Assembly (NCBI GenBank): GCA_040386355.1
Contig: JAZKFP010000106.1
Span: 1 to 5,871 of the forward strand
Length of the DNA: 5,871 bases
Source: JAZKFP01 sp040386355
GTDB lineage: Bacteria > Pseudomonadota > Gammaproteobacteria > Pseudomonadales > UBA6940
Direction: 5' to 3'
A program made the position numbers and the translations under genes. Shown piece after piece: positions 1 to 5,871 of this stretch (position 1 is its first letter; each line of letters begins with the position of its first letter). Under the pieces are notes generated by a model, which had not been told where the DNA came from, did no database searches, and saw only the letters and a list, made by a program, of their open reading frames with translations.

Positions 1-245
1 AAGAATTATTTATTTTAGATGTTTACGCGGCTGGAGAAGCGCCCATCGTTAACGCGGATAGTCGCAGTTTATGTCGAAGCATTCGACTGCGCGGTACAGT
101 TGAGCCAGTACACCTCGAAAGTTTAATCTCGGCTCCTGCTATATTGGCAAACCATGTTCAGCCTAATGATATTGTGATTGTGCAAGGTGCTGGAAATGTC
201 AGTGCTTTAGTTGAAGCCATCGTAGAGATTGTGGATCCGCATTGA
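1..245 (+). CDS. murC: UDP-N-acetylmuramate--L-alanine ligase MurC, C-terminal fragment
   Basis: Only the last 80 codons are present (reading frame from position 3, stop TGA at 243-245); the rest lies upstream of the window. MurC is the cytoplasmic ATP-dependent ligase that adds L-alanine to UDP-MurNAc, the first amino acid of the peptidoglycan stem peptide. The fragment is the C-terminal Mur ligase domain. The family pattern VYxAGEAPIxxADSRSLC is seen near fragment residues 7-24, and the closing DIVIVQGAGNVSALVE block at about 56-71 matches the end of E. coli MurC. The protein ends a few residues after that block, so it lacks the short charged tail of the E. coli enzyme. The next gene is ddl, as in E. 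coli; murB is not between them. Identification is firm; the N-terminal ATP-binding part cannot be judged. Confidence 0.95.
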   Translation, partial: ELFILDVYAAGEAPIVNADSRSLCRSIRLRGTVEPVHLESLISAPAILANHVQPNDIVIVQGAGNVSALVEAIVEIVDPH

Positions 246-274
246 TATACATAACGCATATGAGTTTTCTCGCA

Positions 275-322
275 AAATGCCGTTTGGAAGGCTGTAAATG
301 TCTTGCGAACGGCATTTACAGC
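275..322 (+). repeat. Two overlapping inverted repeats (mutually exclusive hairpins)
   Basis: Seen directly: aaatgccgtt (275-284) pairs perfectly with aacggcattt (308-317), and the stem can extend to 12 pairs (275-286/306-317) with one G-U. Inside it, gctgtaaatg (291-300) pairs perfectly over 10 bp with catttacagc (313-322). Both stems use bases 313-317, so only one can form fully at a time. No T-run follows, so this does not look like an intrinsic terminator. It lies in the 222-bp gap between murC and ddl. Possible roles are an RNA switch or processing site, or the remnant of a palindromic intergenic repeat; no function is shown. Confidence 0.7.
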
Positions 323-455
323 AATCACTCATTCGCCTGCTCACATACTCAACTGTATTGCTGCGCGGGCTTATTTCGCATGCGCCTACGGGAAAACCAA
401 TCTGCATTCGGTATACGTATTATCGATGCAATTAAAAATACCTTTTAAATTTTGC

Positions 456-460
456 GAGGG
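456..460 (+). promoter_or_regulatory. Ribosome binding site that fixes the ddl start
   Basis: A GAGGG purine run lies 7 nt before the ATG at 468. This supports ATG 468 as the start, rather than the in-frame ATG at 303, which would add 55 residues unlike any D-Ala ligase and would read through the hairpin region. Confidence 0.75.
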
Positions 461-467
461 AATTGGT

Positions 468-1475
468 ATGTGTCCAGCTAAATTAGAGCTACCACCGTTA
501 AATCCGACGTCATTTGGTCGAGTTGCGGTTTTGTTAGGCGGCGATTCTCGTGAGCGAGATATTTCGTTAATGACAGGTCAGGCAGTAGTGGATTCATTAC
601 GACGTTCTGGTGTGAATGTCACCGCATTTGAGTTACGGCATTTTAATGCAATGTTAATTGATCAATTGCGACACTTTGATTATGTGTTTATCGCATTGCA
701 TGGTGCGGTGGGTGAAGATGGTTCACTCCAGGGTTTATTGGAATGCATGAAAATTAAATATACCGGTAGCGGTGTCGCAGCTTGTGCGTTGGCAATGAAT
801 AAAGGGTTAGCAAAAAAGATTTGGCAACAACTAGCATTGCCAACGCCGCATTTTTGGGAAATTAAGGGATTAGGACAGCTTGCAGCATTTTTAGAATCAG
901 CACGGCAAGGCGATTTGGTATATCCACTTGCGGTTAAACCAGCATCTGAAGGTTCGAGTCTTGGAATGACAAAAGTAAAATCTTTTGATGAGTTAGAACC
1001 AGCTTTGCAGCGTGCACTATATTATGATTCGCAAATTTTAATTGAGCAGTGGGTGGATGGCACAGAATACACCGTCGGTGTCATGGCAGGAAAAGCCTTG
1101 CCTTCTATTCGAATCGAAGTAAGTGGTGAGTTCTACGATTACAACGCGAAATATGTTTCAGATTCCACTAAATTCCATTTGCCTTCTGGTTTAAACCCAG
1201 ATCAAGAATTGCAAATCGGTGAGTTGGCCTTACGTGCTTTTGAAGCTCTAGGTTGCGCTGGTTGGGGACGAGTGGATGTGATGATGGATCATCAAGGTCA
1301 ATTTTACATAATTGAAGTAAATACTGTACCAGGTATGACACAACGCAGCTTAGTACCAAAAGCCGCAAAAGTTGTAGGGCTGGAATTTGATGAATTGGTG
1401 TTAAATATTTTAAATACAGCACGAGATAAAGGCGTCTTACATCGATCTGTAGAAAATACTTCTTCATCGACGTAA
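468..1475 (+). CDS. ddl: D-alanine--D-alanine ligase (DdlB type)
   Basis: This cytoplasmic ATP-grasp ligase joins two D-alanines to give the dipeptide that MurF adds to the stem peptide. The 335-residue product has the family blocks in order. LLGGDSRERDISL at 22-34 contains Glu29, equivalent to E. coli DdlB Glu15. ALHGAVGEDGSLQG is at 77-90 and YTGSG at 98-102. The serine loop KPASEGSS is at 157-164. FYDYNAKY at 222-229 keeps the tyrosine expected of D-Ala-D-Ala rather than D-Ala-D-Lac ligases. WGRVDVM at 266-272 and FYIIEVNTVPGM at 279-290 hold the Mg-binding Asp270, Glu283 and Asn285. It is somewhat longer than E. coli DdlB (306 aa) because of about 15 extra residues before GRVAVLLGG and a polar, serine-rich tail of about 15 residues. 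The start is chosen from the GAGGG site 7 nt upstream. FtsQ follows after 20 bp, so the two are probably co-transcribed. I cannot say whether a second ddl exists in the genome. Confidence 0.95.
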   Translation: MCPAKLELPPLNPTSFGRVAVLLGGDSRERDISLMTGQAVVDSLRRSGVNVTAFELRHFNAMLIDQLRHFDYVFIALHGAVGEDGSLQGLLECMKIKYTGSGVAACALAMNKGLAKKIWQQLALPTPHFWEIKGLGQLAAFLESARQGDLVYPLAVKPASEGSSLGMTKVKSFDELEPALQRALYYDSQILIEQWVDGTEYTVGVMAGKALPSIRIEVSGEFYDYNAKYVSDSTKFHLPSGLNPDQELQIGELALRAFEALGCAGWGRVDVMMDHQGQFYIIEVNTVPGMTQRSLVPKAAKVVGLEFDELVLNILNTARDKGVLHRSVENTSSST

Positions 1476-1485
1476 TAATTATATT

Positions 1486-1489
1486 GGAG
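1486..1489 (+). promoter_or_regulatory. Ribosome binding site that fixes the ftsQ start
   Basis: GGAG followed by a 6-nt spacer precedes ATG 1496. An in-frame TTG at 1484 would give four more residues, but it overlaps this site and has no good site of its own, so ATG 1496 is preferred. Confidence 0.7.
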
Positions 1490-1495
1490 AAAACC

Positions 1496-2350
1496 ATGGC
1501 AGTGATTGAATACGATCCACTGAAAATTAATATAAAAACGAATGAAGTGGAAAATAATCAAATTCAATCAGTTCCTATTAATACTCAATTAAATAATATA
1601 AGAACCAATGAGTATCAAAAAAAGTCCTATAAAAATTATGTAAAATACGCGAGCATTTTTTTACTAGCCGTAGGTTTATGTGGGCTTGGATATTTTTTCT
1701 ACCGTTCTGAGCTTGTCGCGTGGTTTCAAATTCGTGATATTCAAATTCACGGTCAATTAACACGTGCGCCTATGAAAGAAATTGAAGGTTTGGTAACATC
1801 TAATACTCAAAATCAAACGTTGTGGTCGATTAATCATGAACAATTTGAAAAAGATTTAAGTTCTCTTCCTTGGGTTAAATCGGTAGAAACTGAACTTCGC
1901 TGGCCCCGTCGATTAAATATTGCAATTTCAGAACATCAACCTGCTGCCTTATGGCGTCACGATCATTTTATTGATACAGCCGGTTTTCCGTGGCCTTTGC
2001 CCAATAATAATAGTATTGATTCCTTGCCTAAATTATGGAGCGCGCCTGATCAAGTTGAGCGTGTGGTTATCATGTTTAAGCAAATGGAAGAATTATTACG
2101 AGCACCGAATTTAAAATTAACGTACTTACGCTTAACAGATTACCATTCGTGGGAACTCGGCGTTGCAGATGCAGCAAACGAATTTCAAGTATTAATTGAT
2201 GATGAAGATACTTTAGATAAAGTACGACGTTTTTTAGATTTATATCCTGCGCTAACTAATCTAGGTGGAGCCGCGGACCGTTTTGATTTGAGATATCCGC
2301 GTGGCATTTCAGTTCAGTGGGATGAAACTATTCCACAGAAGGATAAATAA
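1496..2350 (+). CDS. ftsQ: Cell division protein FtsQ
   Basis: FtsQ is a bitopic inner-membrane divisome protein that binds FtsL/FtsB and connects the cytoplasmic ring to septal peptidoglycan synthesis. The 284-residue product (E. coli FtsQ is 276) has three parts. First is a polar cytoplasmic tail of about 50 residues, unusually rich in Asn and Gln at 11-40. Next is one membrane span at about 52-68, following a Lys/Tyr-rich segment. Last is a periplasmic region with a POTRA domain starting near 76 (FQIRDIQIHG) and the hallmark LPWVKSVETELRWPRRL at 124-140, then ISEHQPAALW, as in the E. coli LPWIKxVxVxxxWPxxL segment. The beta domain ends with DLRYPRGISVQW at about 264-275, equivalent to the E. 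coli DLRYDSGxAVGW end. It sits 20 bp after ddl. Unlike in E. coli, it does not overlap ftsA; 169 bp separate them. Confidence 0.93.
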   Translation: MAVIEYDPLKINIKTNEVENNQIQSVPINTQLNNIRTNEYQKKSYKNYVKYASIFLLAVGLCGLGYFFYRSELVAWFQIRDIQIHGQLTRAPMKEIEGLVTSNTQNQTLWSINHEQFEKDLSSLPWVKSVETELRWPRRLNIAISEHQPAALWRHDHFIDTAGFPWPLPNNNSIDSLPKLWSAPDQVERVVIMFKQMEELLRAPNLKLTYLRLTDYHSWELGVADAANEFQVLIDDEDTLDKVRRFLDLYPALTNLGGAADRFDLRYPRGISVQWDETIPQKDK

Positions 2351-2519
2351 CAGAATATTTTGTATAAACATCTTATGGTGTTAGGTAAGATTCTTTTGAA
2401 TTTGATACAAAAATGGTAACGCCAATCGCAAAATGAAATTTTCCTTGATGAAATGCTCATTGAAATCTTTTTGTCGAAGGTGCATTTATTTCGCATGACT
2501 TAATTGGATCAGCATAAAC
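2351..2519 (+). other. Intergenic spacer between ftsQ and ftsA (169 bp)
   Basis: No credible gene is present. A 14-codon ATG frame at 2375-2419 lacks a ribosome binding site and is probably chance. TATAAA at 2363-2368 resembles a -10 box but has no matching -35 element. I see no GC-rich hairpin followed by a T-run, so no intrinsic terminator. A spacer here is unusual, because ftsQ and ftsA overlap in E. coli. Confidence 0.6.
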
Positions 2520-3734
2520 ATGGATTCTATTGCTTGCATTGATATTGGTAGCTCAGAAATTGTCGCACTTATGGGCCAACAGGATCCAATTTCAGGGCAA
2601 TGTATTGTTGCCGGCTTAGGACGTTCCCCCACTGCTGGAATGAAAAAAGGTTTAATCGTTGATTTAGATGCGATGGGATTATCGATTCAACGTGCGGTTG
2701 AAGAAGCAGAAGCAGCGGCGGGTGCACAAATGCACATGCCGTTAGTGTGTTTGCCATCCATTCCATGTCAAAGTCATCGTTCATTTGGTGCCTGTGCAAT
2801 TCGCGAAAATCGAGTTTCACGTTCTGAAATTGAGCAAGTTGTTGCTGGTGCGCGTGCAACTCCAATGTCTGCTGATCATCAAATGATTCATGAATTTTCT
2901 AAAGGCTTTACAGTTGATCATCAAGCCGGAATTCGTGATCCACTTGGATTATCTGGTGTACGTCTTGAAGCGGAAATGTATTTAGTAAGCTGTGATCAAC
3001 ATGCCTTATCTAATGTGAAACAGTGTTTGGCACAGTGTGGTTTGGAGACAAATAAATTTGTTGTAGCAGGAATTGCAGCGGGCTTTTCCGCCACAACGCT
3101 TGATGAACGCCAATTGGGTGTTGGTGTTATTGATATCGGCGCAGGTTCAATTGACTTAGTTTTATTTGAAGCTGGTACTGTACAATTGGCAGTGAGCATT
3201 CCATTAGCTGGTCAGCAAATTACCAACGATATTGCTATGGCGTTTCGTATTCCAACTATCAATGCAGAAGAAGTTAAAAGAAAATTTGGTCATGCATGGG
3301 TTGATAAAGCGAGTCCAGTTGAATTAATGAAATTGGAAGCAAGCTGGGATCGTGCGCGCATTTCAATATCTCAACGTGCATTGGCTGAAATTATTGAACC
3401 GCGTTTAGAAGAATTATTACTGCTTTTAAAACGTCAAATTTCTCATGAAAAATTATCTGCTTTAAGTGCAGGTATTCTTCTTACAGGAAGCGCGTCGCAA
3501 ATCCCTGGTTTAGTAGAGTTATCGCAAACTGTCTTAAATATCCCTGTGCGCATTGCTGTTTCAAAAATGATTGTGGATGGTAAAGAAATTAAAGATCCAC
3601 GTTTGGCTGCAGTCATAGGTGCCGCTGAATGTTATCGTGTTGGAAACCAATCATTAAGCAATGCAAATTCATCATCTGCACACTTTGGTGCTTGGGTTGA
3701 TCGCATGCAAACTTGGCTTAGAAAAACATTTTAA
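2520..3734 (+). CDS. ftsA: Cell division protein FtsA, actin-like, with divergent nucleotide-site motifs
   Basis: FtsA is the actin-family protein that anchors FtsZ to the inner membrane and recruits later divisome proteins. The 404-residue product (E. coli FtsA is 420) is recognisable throughout. It has AGLGRSPTAGMKKGLIVDLD at 31-50, HEFSKGFTVDHQAGIRDPLGLSGVRLEAE at 124-152, and QRALAEIIEPRLEELL at 285-300 in the subdomain that contacts the FtsZ tail. The C-terminal amphipathic membrane helix FGAWVDRMQTWLRKTF is at 389-404. Several usually conserved sites differ. Phosphate 1 reads DIGSSEI (8-14) instead of the common DIGTSK/EIGTAK type. Phosphate 2 reads DIGAGSID (205-212) instead of DIGGGTxD. 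The adenosine motif reads LTGSASQIPG (321-330) instead of LTGGxAxIxG. The SGxHI segment of subdomain 1C is replaced around 79-90 and is about two residues shorter than in E. coli. No frameshift is visible. ATG 2520 is the only start after an in-frame stop at 2496; its ribosome site is weak (GGA 11 nt upstream). Confidence 0.93.
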   Translation: MDSIACIDIGSSEIVALMGQQDPISGQCIVAGLGRSPTAGMKKGLIVDLDAMGLSIQRAVEEAEAAAGAQMHMPLVCLPSIPCQSHRSFGACAIRENRVSRSEIEQVVAGARATPMSADHQMIHEFSKGFTVDHQAGIRDPLGLSGVRLEAEMYLVSCDQHALSNVKQCLAQCGLETNKFVVAGIAAGFSATTLDERQLGVGVIDIGAGSIDLVLFEAGTVQLAVSIPLAGQQITNDIAMAFRIPTINAEEVKRKFGHAWVDKASPVELMKLEASWDRARISISQRALAEIIEPRLEELLLLLKRQISHEKLSALSAGILLTGSASQIPGLVELSQTVLNIPVRIAVSKMIVDGKEIKDPRLAAVIGAAECYRVGNQSLSNANSSSAHFGAWVDRMQTWLRKTF

Positions 3735-3820
3735 AATTTTCTTTCATGTACCTTTTGCAAATTGACTGAATCGCTTTAAGTCATTTGTATAGGTATTGCA
3801 TAATGTTAAGAAAGCTCTAT

Positions 3821-3850
3821 GCTTAGCAAGGCGATATGGCTAAGTTAGCC
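3821..3850 (+). repeat. Small competing hairpins upstream of ftsZ
   Basis: Three arms are visible. Cttagc (3822-3827) can pair with gctaag (3839-3844) across an 11-nt loop, or ggcta (3838-3842) can pair with tagcc (3846-3850) across a 3-nt loop. The two stems share 3839-3842, so they exclude each other. The stems are short (5-6 bp) and no T-run follows. This could be a regulatory leader structure or chance. Confidence 0.4.
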
Positions 3851-3939
3851 GAATTAAACATATTGTTGTTTTGTTCAATGTACGCAATGTGTATTAATTA
3901 AAAGTTTGATTTTTTTTACCTTAGAAATATTTTTCAGAA

Positions 3940-3968
3940 TTTCAAAAGTTGTATGTCTCATTTATAAA
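3940..3968 (+). promoter_or_regulatory. Candidate sigma-70 promoter for ftsZ
   Basis: TATAAA at 3963-3968 matches 5 of 6 bases of the -10 consensus, with TTTCAA at 3940-3945 as a poor -35 (3 of 6) at the ideal 17-bp spacing. Transcription would start near 3975 and give a leader of about 100 nt. The region is very AT-rich, so such matches arise easily by chance. Confidence 0.25.
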
Positions 3969-4061
3969 TTAGGCGCAACTAACACGAGATACATTAATTT
4001 TTTAAATTGTTAGCGAATCAATAAACAGTTTTCAAAAAAACAGATTAATTGGAAAGTAATT

Positions 4062-4066
4062 AGGAG
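4062..4066 (+). promoter_or_regulatory. Strong ribosome binding site of ftsZ
   Basis: AGGAG with a 6-nt spacer precedes ATG 4073. It is the clearest Shine-Dalgarno site in the window and contrasts with the weak one before ftsA, consistent with FtsZ being made in large excess over FtsA. Confidence 0.8.
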
Positions 4067-4072
4067 ATCCAC

Positions 4073-5203
4073 ATGTTTGATGCAAGGAGTAATGGGCCGC
4101 AAGGGGCTGTCATCAAGGTAGTGGGTATTGGCGGCGGCGGCGGAAATGCTGTTCAACATATGATCGATAGCCAAATTGAAGGCGTAGAATTTATTTGTGC
4201 AAATACCGATGCGCAAGCATTACAAGGTATGGGAGCACATAAAGTGCTTCAACTTGGAAATCAAGTGACAAAAGGTTTAGGTGCTGGAGCTAACCCAGAA
4301 GTTGGACGCCAAGCAGCAATTGAAGATCGTGCACGAATTCAAGAATGTCTTGCAGGCGCAGATATGATTTTTATTACTGCAGGAATGGGTGGTGGTACTG
4401 GTACTGGTGGTGCACCGGTTGTTGCAGAAATTGCACGCGAATTAGGAATTCTCACTGTTGCAGTAGTAACGAAACCATTTCCATTTGAAGGTCGTAAACG
4501 CTGCAAAATTGCAGAAGCCGGCATTCAATCATTAACTCAGCACGTTGATTCTTTAATCACAATTCCTAATGAGCGTTTGTTATCTGTGATGGGTAGTAAT
4601 ATTAGTTTGTTAGATGCATTTCGTGCAGCGAATGATGTTCTATTGGGAGCGGTTCAAGGCATCGCGGATTTAATTATTCGTCCCGGCATGATCAACGTAG
4701 ATTTTGCAGATGTTCGCACAGTTATGTCAGAAATGGGATTGGCAATGATGGGTACAGGAACTTCACGCGGCGAAAGTCGTGCACGTGAAGCCGCGGAAGC
4801 TGCAATTCGAAGTCCTTTGTTAGATGACATTAACTTAAATGGTGCCCGCGGAATACTGGTTAATATTCGCGCAAGTGACAGTTTGTCATTAGGAGAATTT
4901 TCTGAAGTTGGGGATATTGTTGAAGAATTTGCATCAGATAACGCAACTGTCGTTGTTGGCACTGTAATTGATCCAGACATGGGTGATGATCTAAGAGTCA
5001 CAGTAGTGGCTACTGGCCTAGGTCAGGAGATTAGTTATGGCAAAAACCGTGATACAGGTCATGAATTTGCTAATGAATCACGTCCTCAGCGATCTCAATT
5101 TAGTTCTAGCCCTAAACAATCTGGGAACTCAAGCGGATTAAATCGATCTGAAGAACTAGAGTATTTAGATATACCGGCTTTCTTGCGTCGTCAGGCCGAT
5201 TAA
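4073..5203 (+). CDS. ftsZ: Cell division GTPase FtsZ
   Basis: FtsZ is the tubulin-like GTPase that polymerises at midcell into the Z ring. The 376-residue product (E. coli FtsZ is 383) is strongly conserved. It has the N-terminal nucleotide-binding GIGGGGGNAV at 18-27 and ANTDAQAL at 43-50. The tubulin signature GGGTGTGG is at 106-113. TKPFPFEGRKR is at 133-143. The T7 loop NVDFADVRTVMSEMG at 208-222 supplies the catalytic aspartates Asp210 and Asp213. ASDNATVVVGTVIDPDMGDDLRVTVVATG at about 287-315 closes the core. A polar linker of about 45 residues rich in Ser, Asn and Gln follows. The C-terminal peptide LDIPAFLRRQAD at 365-376 differs from E. coli by a single Arg/Lys change and is the docking site for FtsA and ZipA. 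The start is fixed by AGGAG 6 nt upstream. It lies 338 bp after ftsA and 61 bp before lpxC. Nothing suggests loss of function. Confidence 0.98.
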   Translation: MFDARSNGPQGAVIKVVGIGGGGGNAVQHMIDSQIEGVEFICANTDAQALQGMGAHKVLQLGNQVTKGLGAGANPEVGRQAAIEDRARIQECLAGADMIFITAGMGGGTGTGGAPVVAEIARELGILTVAVVTKPFPFEGRKRCKIAEAGIQSLTQHVDSLITIPNERLLSVMGSNISLLDAFRAANDVLLGAVQGIADLIIRPGMINVDFADVRTVMSEMGLAMMGTGTSRGESRAREAAEAAIRSPLLDDINLNGARGILVNIRASDSLSLGEFSEVGDIVEEFASDNATVVVGTVIDPDMGDDLRVTVVATGLGQEISYGKNRDTGHEFANESRPQRSQFSSSPKQSGNSSGLNRSEELEYLDIPAFLRRQAD

Positions 5204-5264
5204 TTTAGCATGCGTCACGTAAGTTAATCGAAGTAGTGCAGGTAGATGAGGTTTCAGAGGAAGT

Positions 5265-5871
5265 ATGATAGCTCAGCGAACTCTAAGACAGTCAGTTAGG
5301 GCAACTGGTGTAGGCTTACATTCCGGTGAACCTGTGTCGTTGTTGTTGAAGCCTGCATCTATTAATACAGGAATACGCTTTGTTAGAACGGACTTAAATC
5401 CACCCGTTGAAATATCTGCAAAAGCAAATGTGGTAGTTCACAGTCCGTTATGTACTGCGCTTGAAAATCATAAAGGATCTGCACGTGTTGCCACCATTGA
5501 ACATTTGATGGCAGCACTTTGTGGTTTAGGAATCGACAATTTAATTATTGAAATTAATGCTGCTGAAGTTCCTATTATGGATGGAAGTGCAAGTCCGTTT
5601 GTATTTTTAATTCAGTCTGCTGGTATTGTTGAACAAGACGCGCCTAAATCTTTTATTTCTATTCAGCGTAAAGTACGAGTACAAGAAGGTGATAAGTGGG
5701 CGGAATTTCGTCCATATGCTGGTTTTAAGATGACTTTCTCAATTGATTTTAATCATCCTGCAATTCGTTCTCGTAATCAAAAAATGTCCGCCGATGTATC
5801 TTCCAGATATTTTACACGTGAATTAAGTCGAGCTCGCACATTTGGTTTTTTAAAAGATGTTGAAGCACTTC
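5265..5871 (+). CDS. lpxC: UDP-3-O-acyl-N-acetylglucosamine deacetylase LpxC, N-terminal part
   Basis: LpxC is the cytoplasmic zinc deacetylase of the committed step of lipid A synthesis. The first 202 codons are present; the frame is open at the window edge. The start MIAQRTLRQSVRATGVGLHSG matches the E. coli family start. RTDLNPPVEI is at 41-50. TIEHLMAALCGLGIDNLIIEIN at 77-98 carries Glu79 and the zinc ligand His80 (E. coli Glu78, His79). EVPIMDGSASPFVFL is at 101-115, GDKWAEFRPY at 142-151, FNHPAI at 162-167 and SRARTFGF at 188-195. The other zinc ligands and the C-terminal tail, which in enterobacteria governs FtsH degradation, lie outside the window. An AGAGGA run at 5256-5261 is its ribosome site, with short spacing. 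A weak promoter-like pair (TTGCGT 5183, TAGCAT 5206, 17-bp spacer) at the end of ftsZ is not convincing. Confidence 0.97.
   Translation, partial: MIAQRTLRQSVRATGVGLHSGEPVSLLLKPASINTGIRFVRTDLNPPVEISAKANVVVHSPLCTALENHKGSARVATIEHLMAALCGLGIDNLIIEINAAEVPIMDGSASPFVFLIQSAGIVEQDAPKSFISIQRKVRVQEGDKWAEFRPYAGFKMTFSIDFNHPAIRSRNQKMSADVSSRYFTRELSRARTFGFLKDVEAL

Larger units (their letters stand above)
3735..4072 (+). other. Long AT-rich intergenic region and probable ftsZ leader (338 bp)
   Basis: I see no gene in this stretch; the only ATG frames are a few codons long. It holds a small hairpin cluster at 3821-3850, a candidate promoter at 3940-3968 and the ftsZ ribosome site at 4062-4066. There is a short direct repeat of caatgt at 3876-3881 and 3885-3890, and attaatt recurs at 3893, 3993 and 4044, which is expected in DNA this AT-rich. 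No terminator is evident after ftsA. E. coli has a much shorter ftsA-ftsZ gap and drives ftsZ largely from promoters inside ftsQ and ftsA, so a separate promoter here is plausible but inferred. Confidence 0.6.

Noticed and set aside
418..423. TATTAT as a -10 box for a ddl promoter
   Set aside because: There is no acceptable -35 element at 16-18 bp and no extended -10 TG.
242..448. A 68-codon cysteine-rich open frame between murC and ddl
   Set aside because: It starts at a TTG or an unsupported ATG without a ribosome site, runs through the hairpin arms and resembles no family I know. It also shows no MurB-like motif, so I do not read it as a remnant murB.
303..467. N-terminal extension of ddl to ATG 303
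   Set aside because: The extra 55 residues match nothing in D-Ala ligases and overlap the hairpin region. ATG 468 has a good ribosome site 7 nt upstream.
246..467. Absence of murB between murC and ddl as a notable loss
   Set aside because: MurB also lies outside the cluster in E. coli and Pseudomonas, so its absence here is not informative.
2755..2800. Double frameshift explaining the odd 1C segment of FtsA
   Set aside because: Reading the other two frames across this stretch does not restore the usual SGxHI segment, and the flanking protein stays in one frame, so it is true divergence.
5183..5211. Promoter for lpxC overlapping the end of ftsZ
   Set aside because: TTGCGT and TAGCAT match only 3 and 4 of 6 consensus bases; this is no better than background, although E. 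coli lpxC does have its own promoter.

Overview
This window is the distal (3') end of a gammaproteobacterial division and cell wall (dcw) cluster. It reads murC (3' end only), ddl, ftsQ, ftsA, ftsZ, lpxC (5' part only), all on the + strand. The gene order and the protein motifs match the Escherichia coli/Pseudomonas type of cluster: the FtsZ C-terminal tail is nearly identical to that of E. coli, and lpxC directly follows ftsZ. This points to a Gram-negative gammaproteobacterium that makes LPS. The DNA is AT-rich (about 40% GC by eye). The intergenic spacers are long for this operon, which would fit a low-GC lineage such as Legionellales (Coxiella/Berkiella/Rickettsiella-like). That placement is an inference; nothing in the window fixes the genus.

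Layout: positions 1-245 hold the last 80 codons of murC. A 222-bp gap follows, containing two overlapping inverted repeats that cannot form at the same time. Ddl runs from 468 to 1475 and ftsQ from 1496 to 2350, 20 bp apart. A 169-bp spacer separates ftsQ from ftsA (2520-3734), where E. coli has an overlap. A 338-bp AT-rich spacer then precedes ftsZ (4073-5203). It contains a small hairpin cluster and a possible promoter. LpxC begins at 5265 after 61 bp and runs off the window.

The genes work together. MurC adds L-Ala to UDP-MurNAc and Ddl makes the D-Ala-D-Ala that ends the peptidoglycan stem peptide. FtsZ forms the Z ring, FtsA ties FtsZ to the membrane through its C-terminal amphipathic helix, and FtsQ links the ring to the FtsL/FtsB subcomplex. 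LpxC performs the committed step of lipid A synthesis.

I found no mobile element, CRISPR array, RNA gene or novel accessory system. The points worth a second look are modest. FtsA has substitutions in three nucleotide-site motifs and a rewritten segment in subdomain 1C. FtsA is separated from its neighbours by unusually long spacers and has a weak ribosome binding site. Competing hairpins lie upstream of ddl, and a similar smaller set lies upstream of ftsZ.
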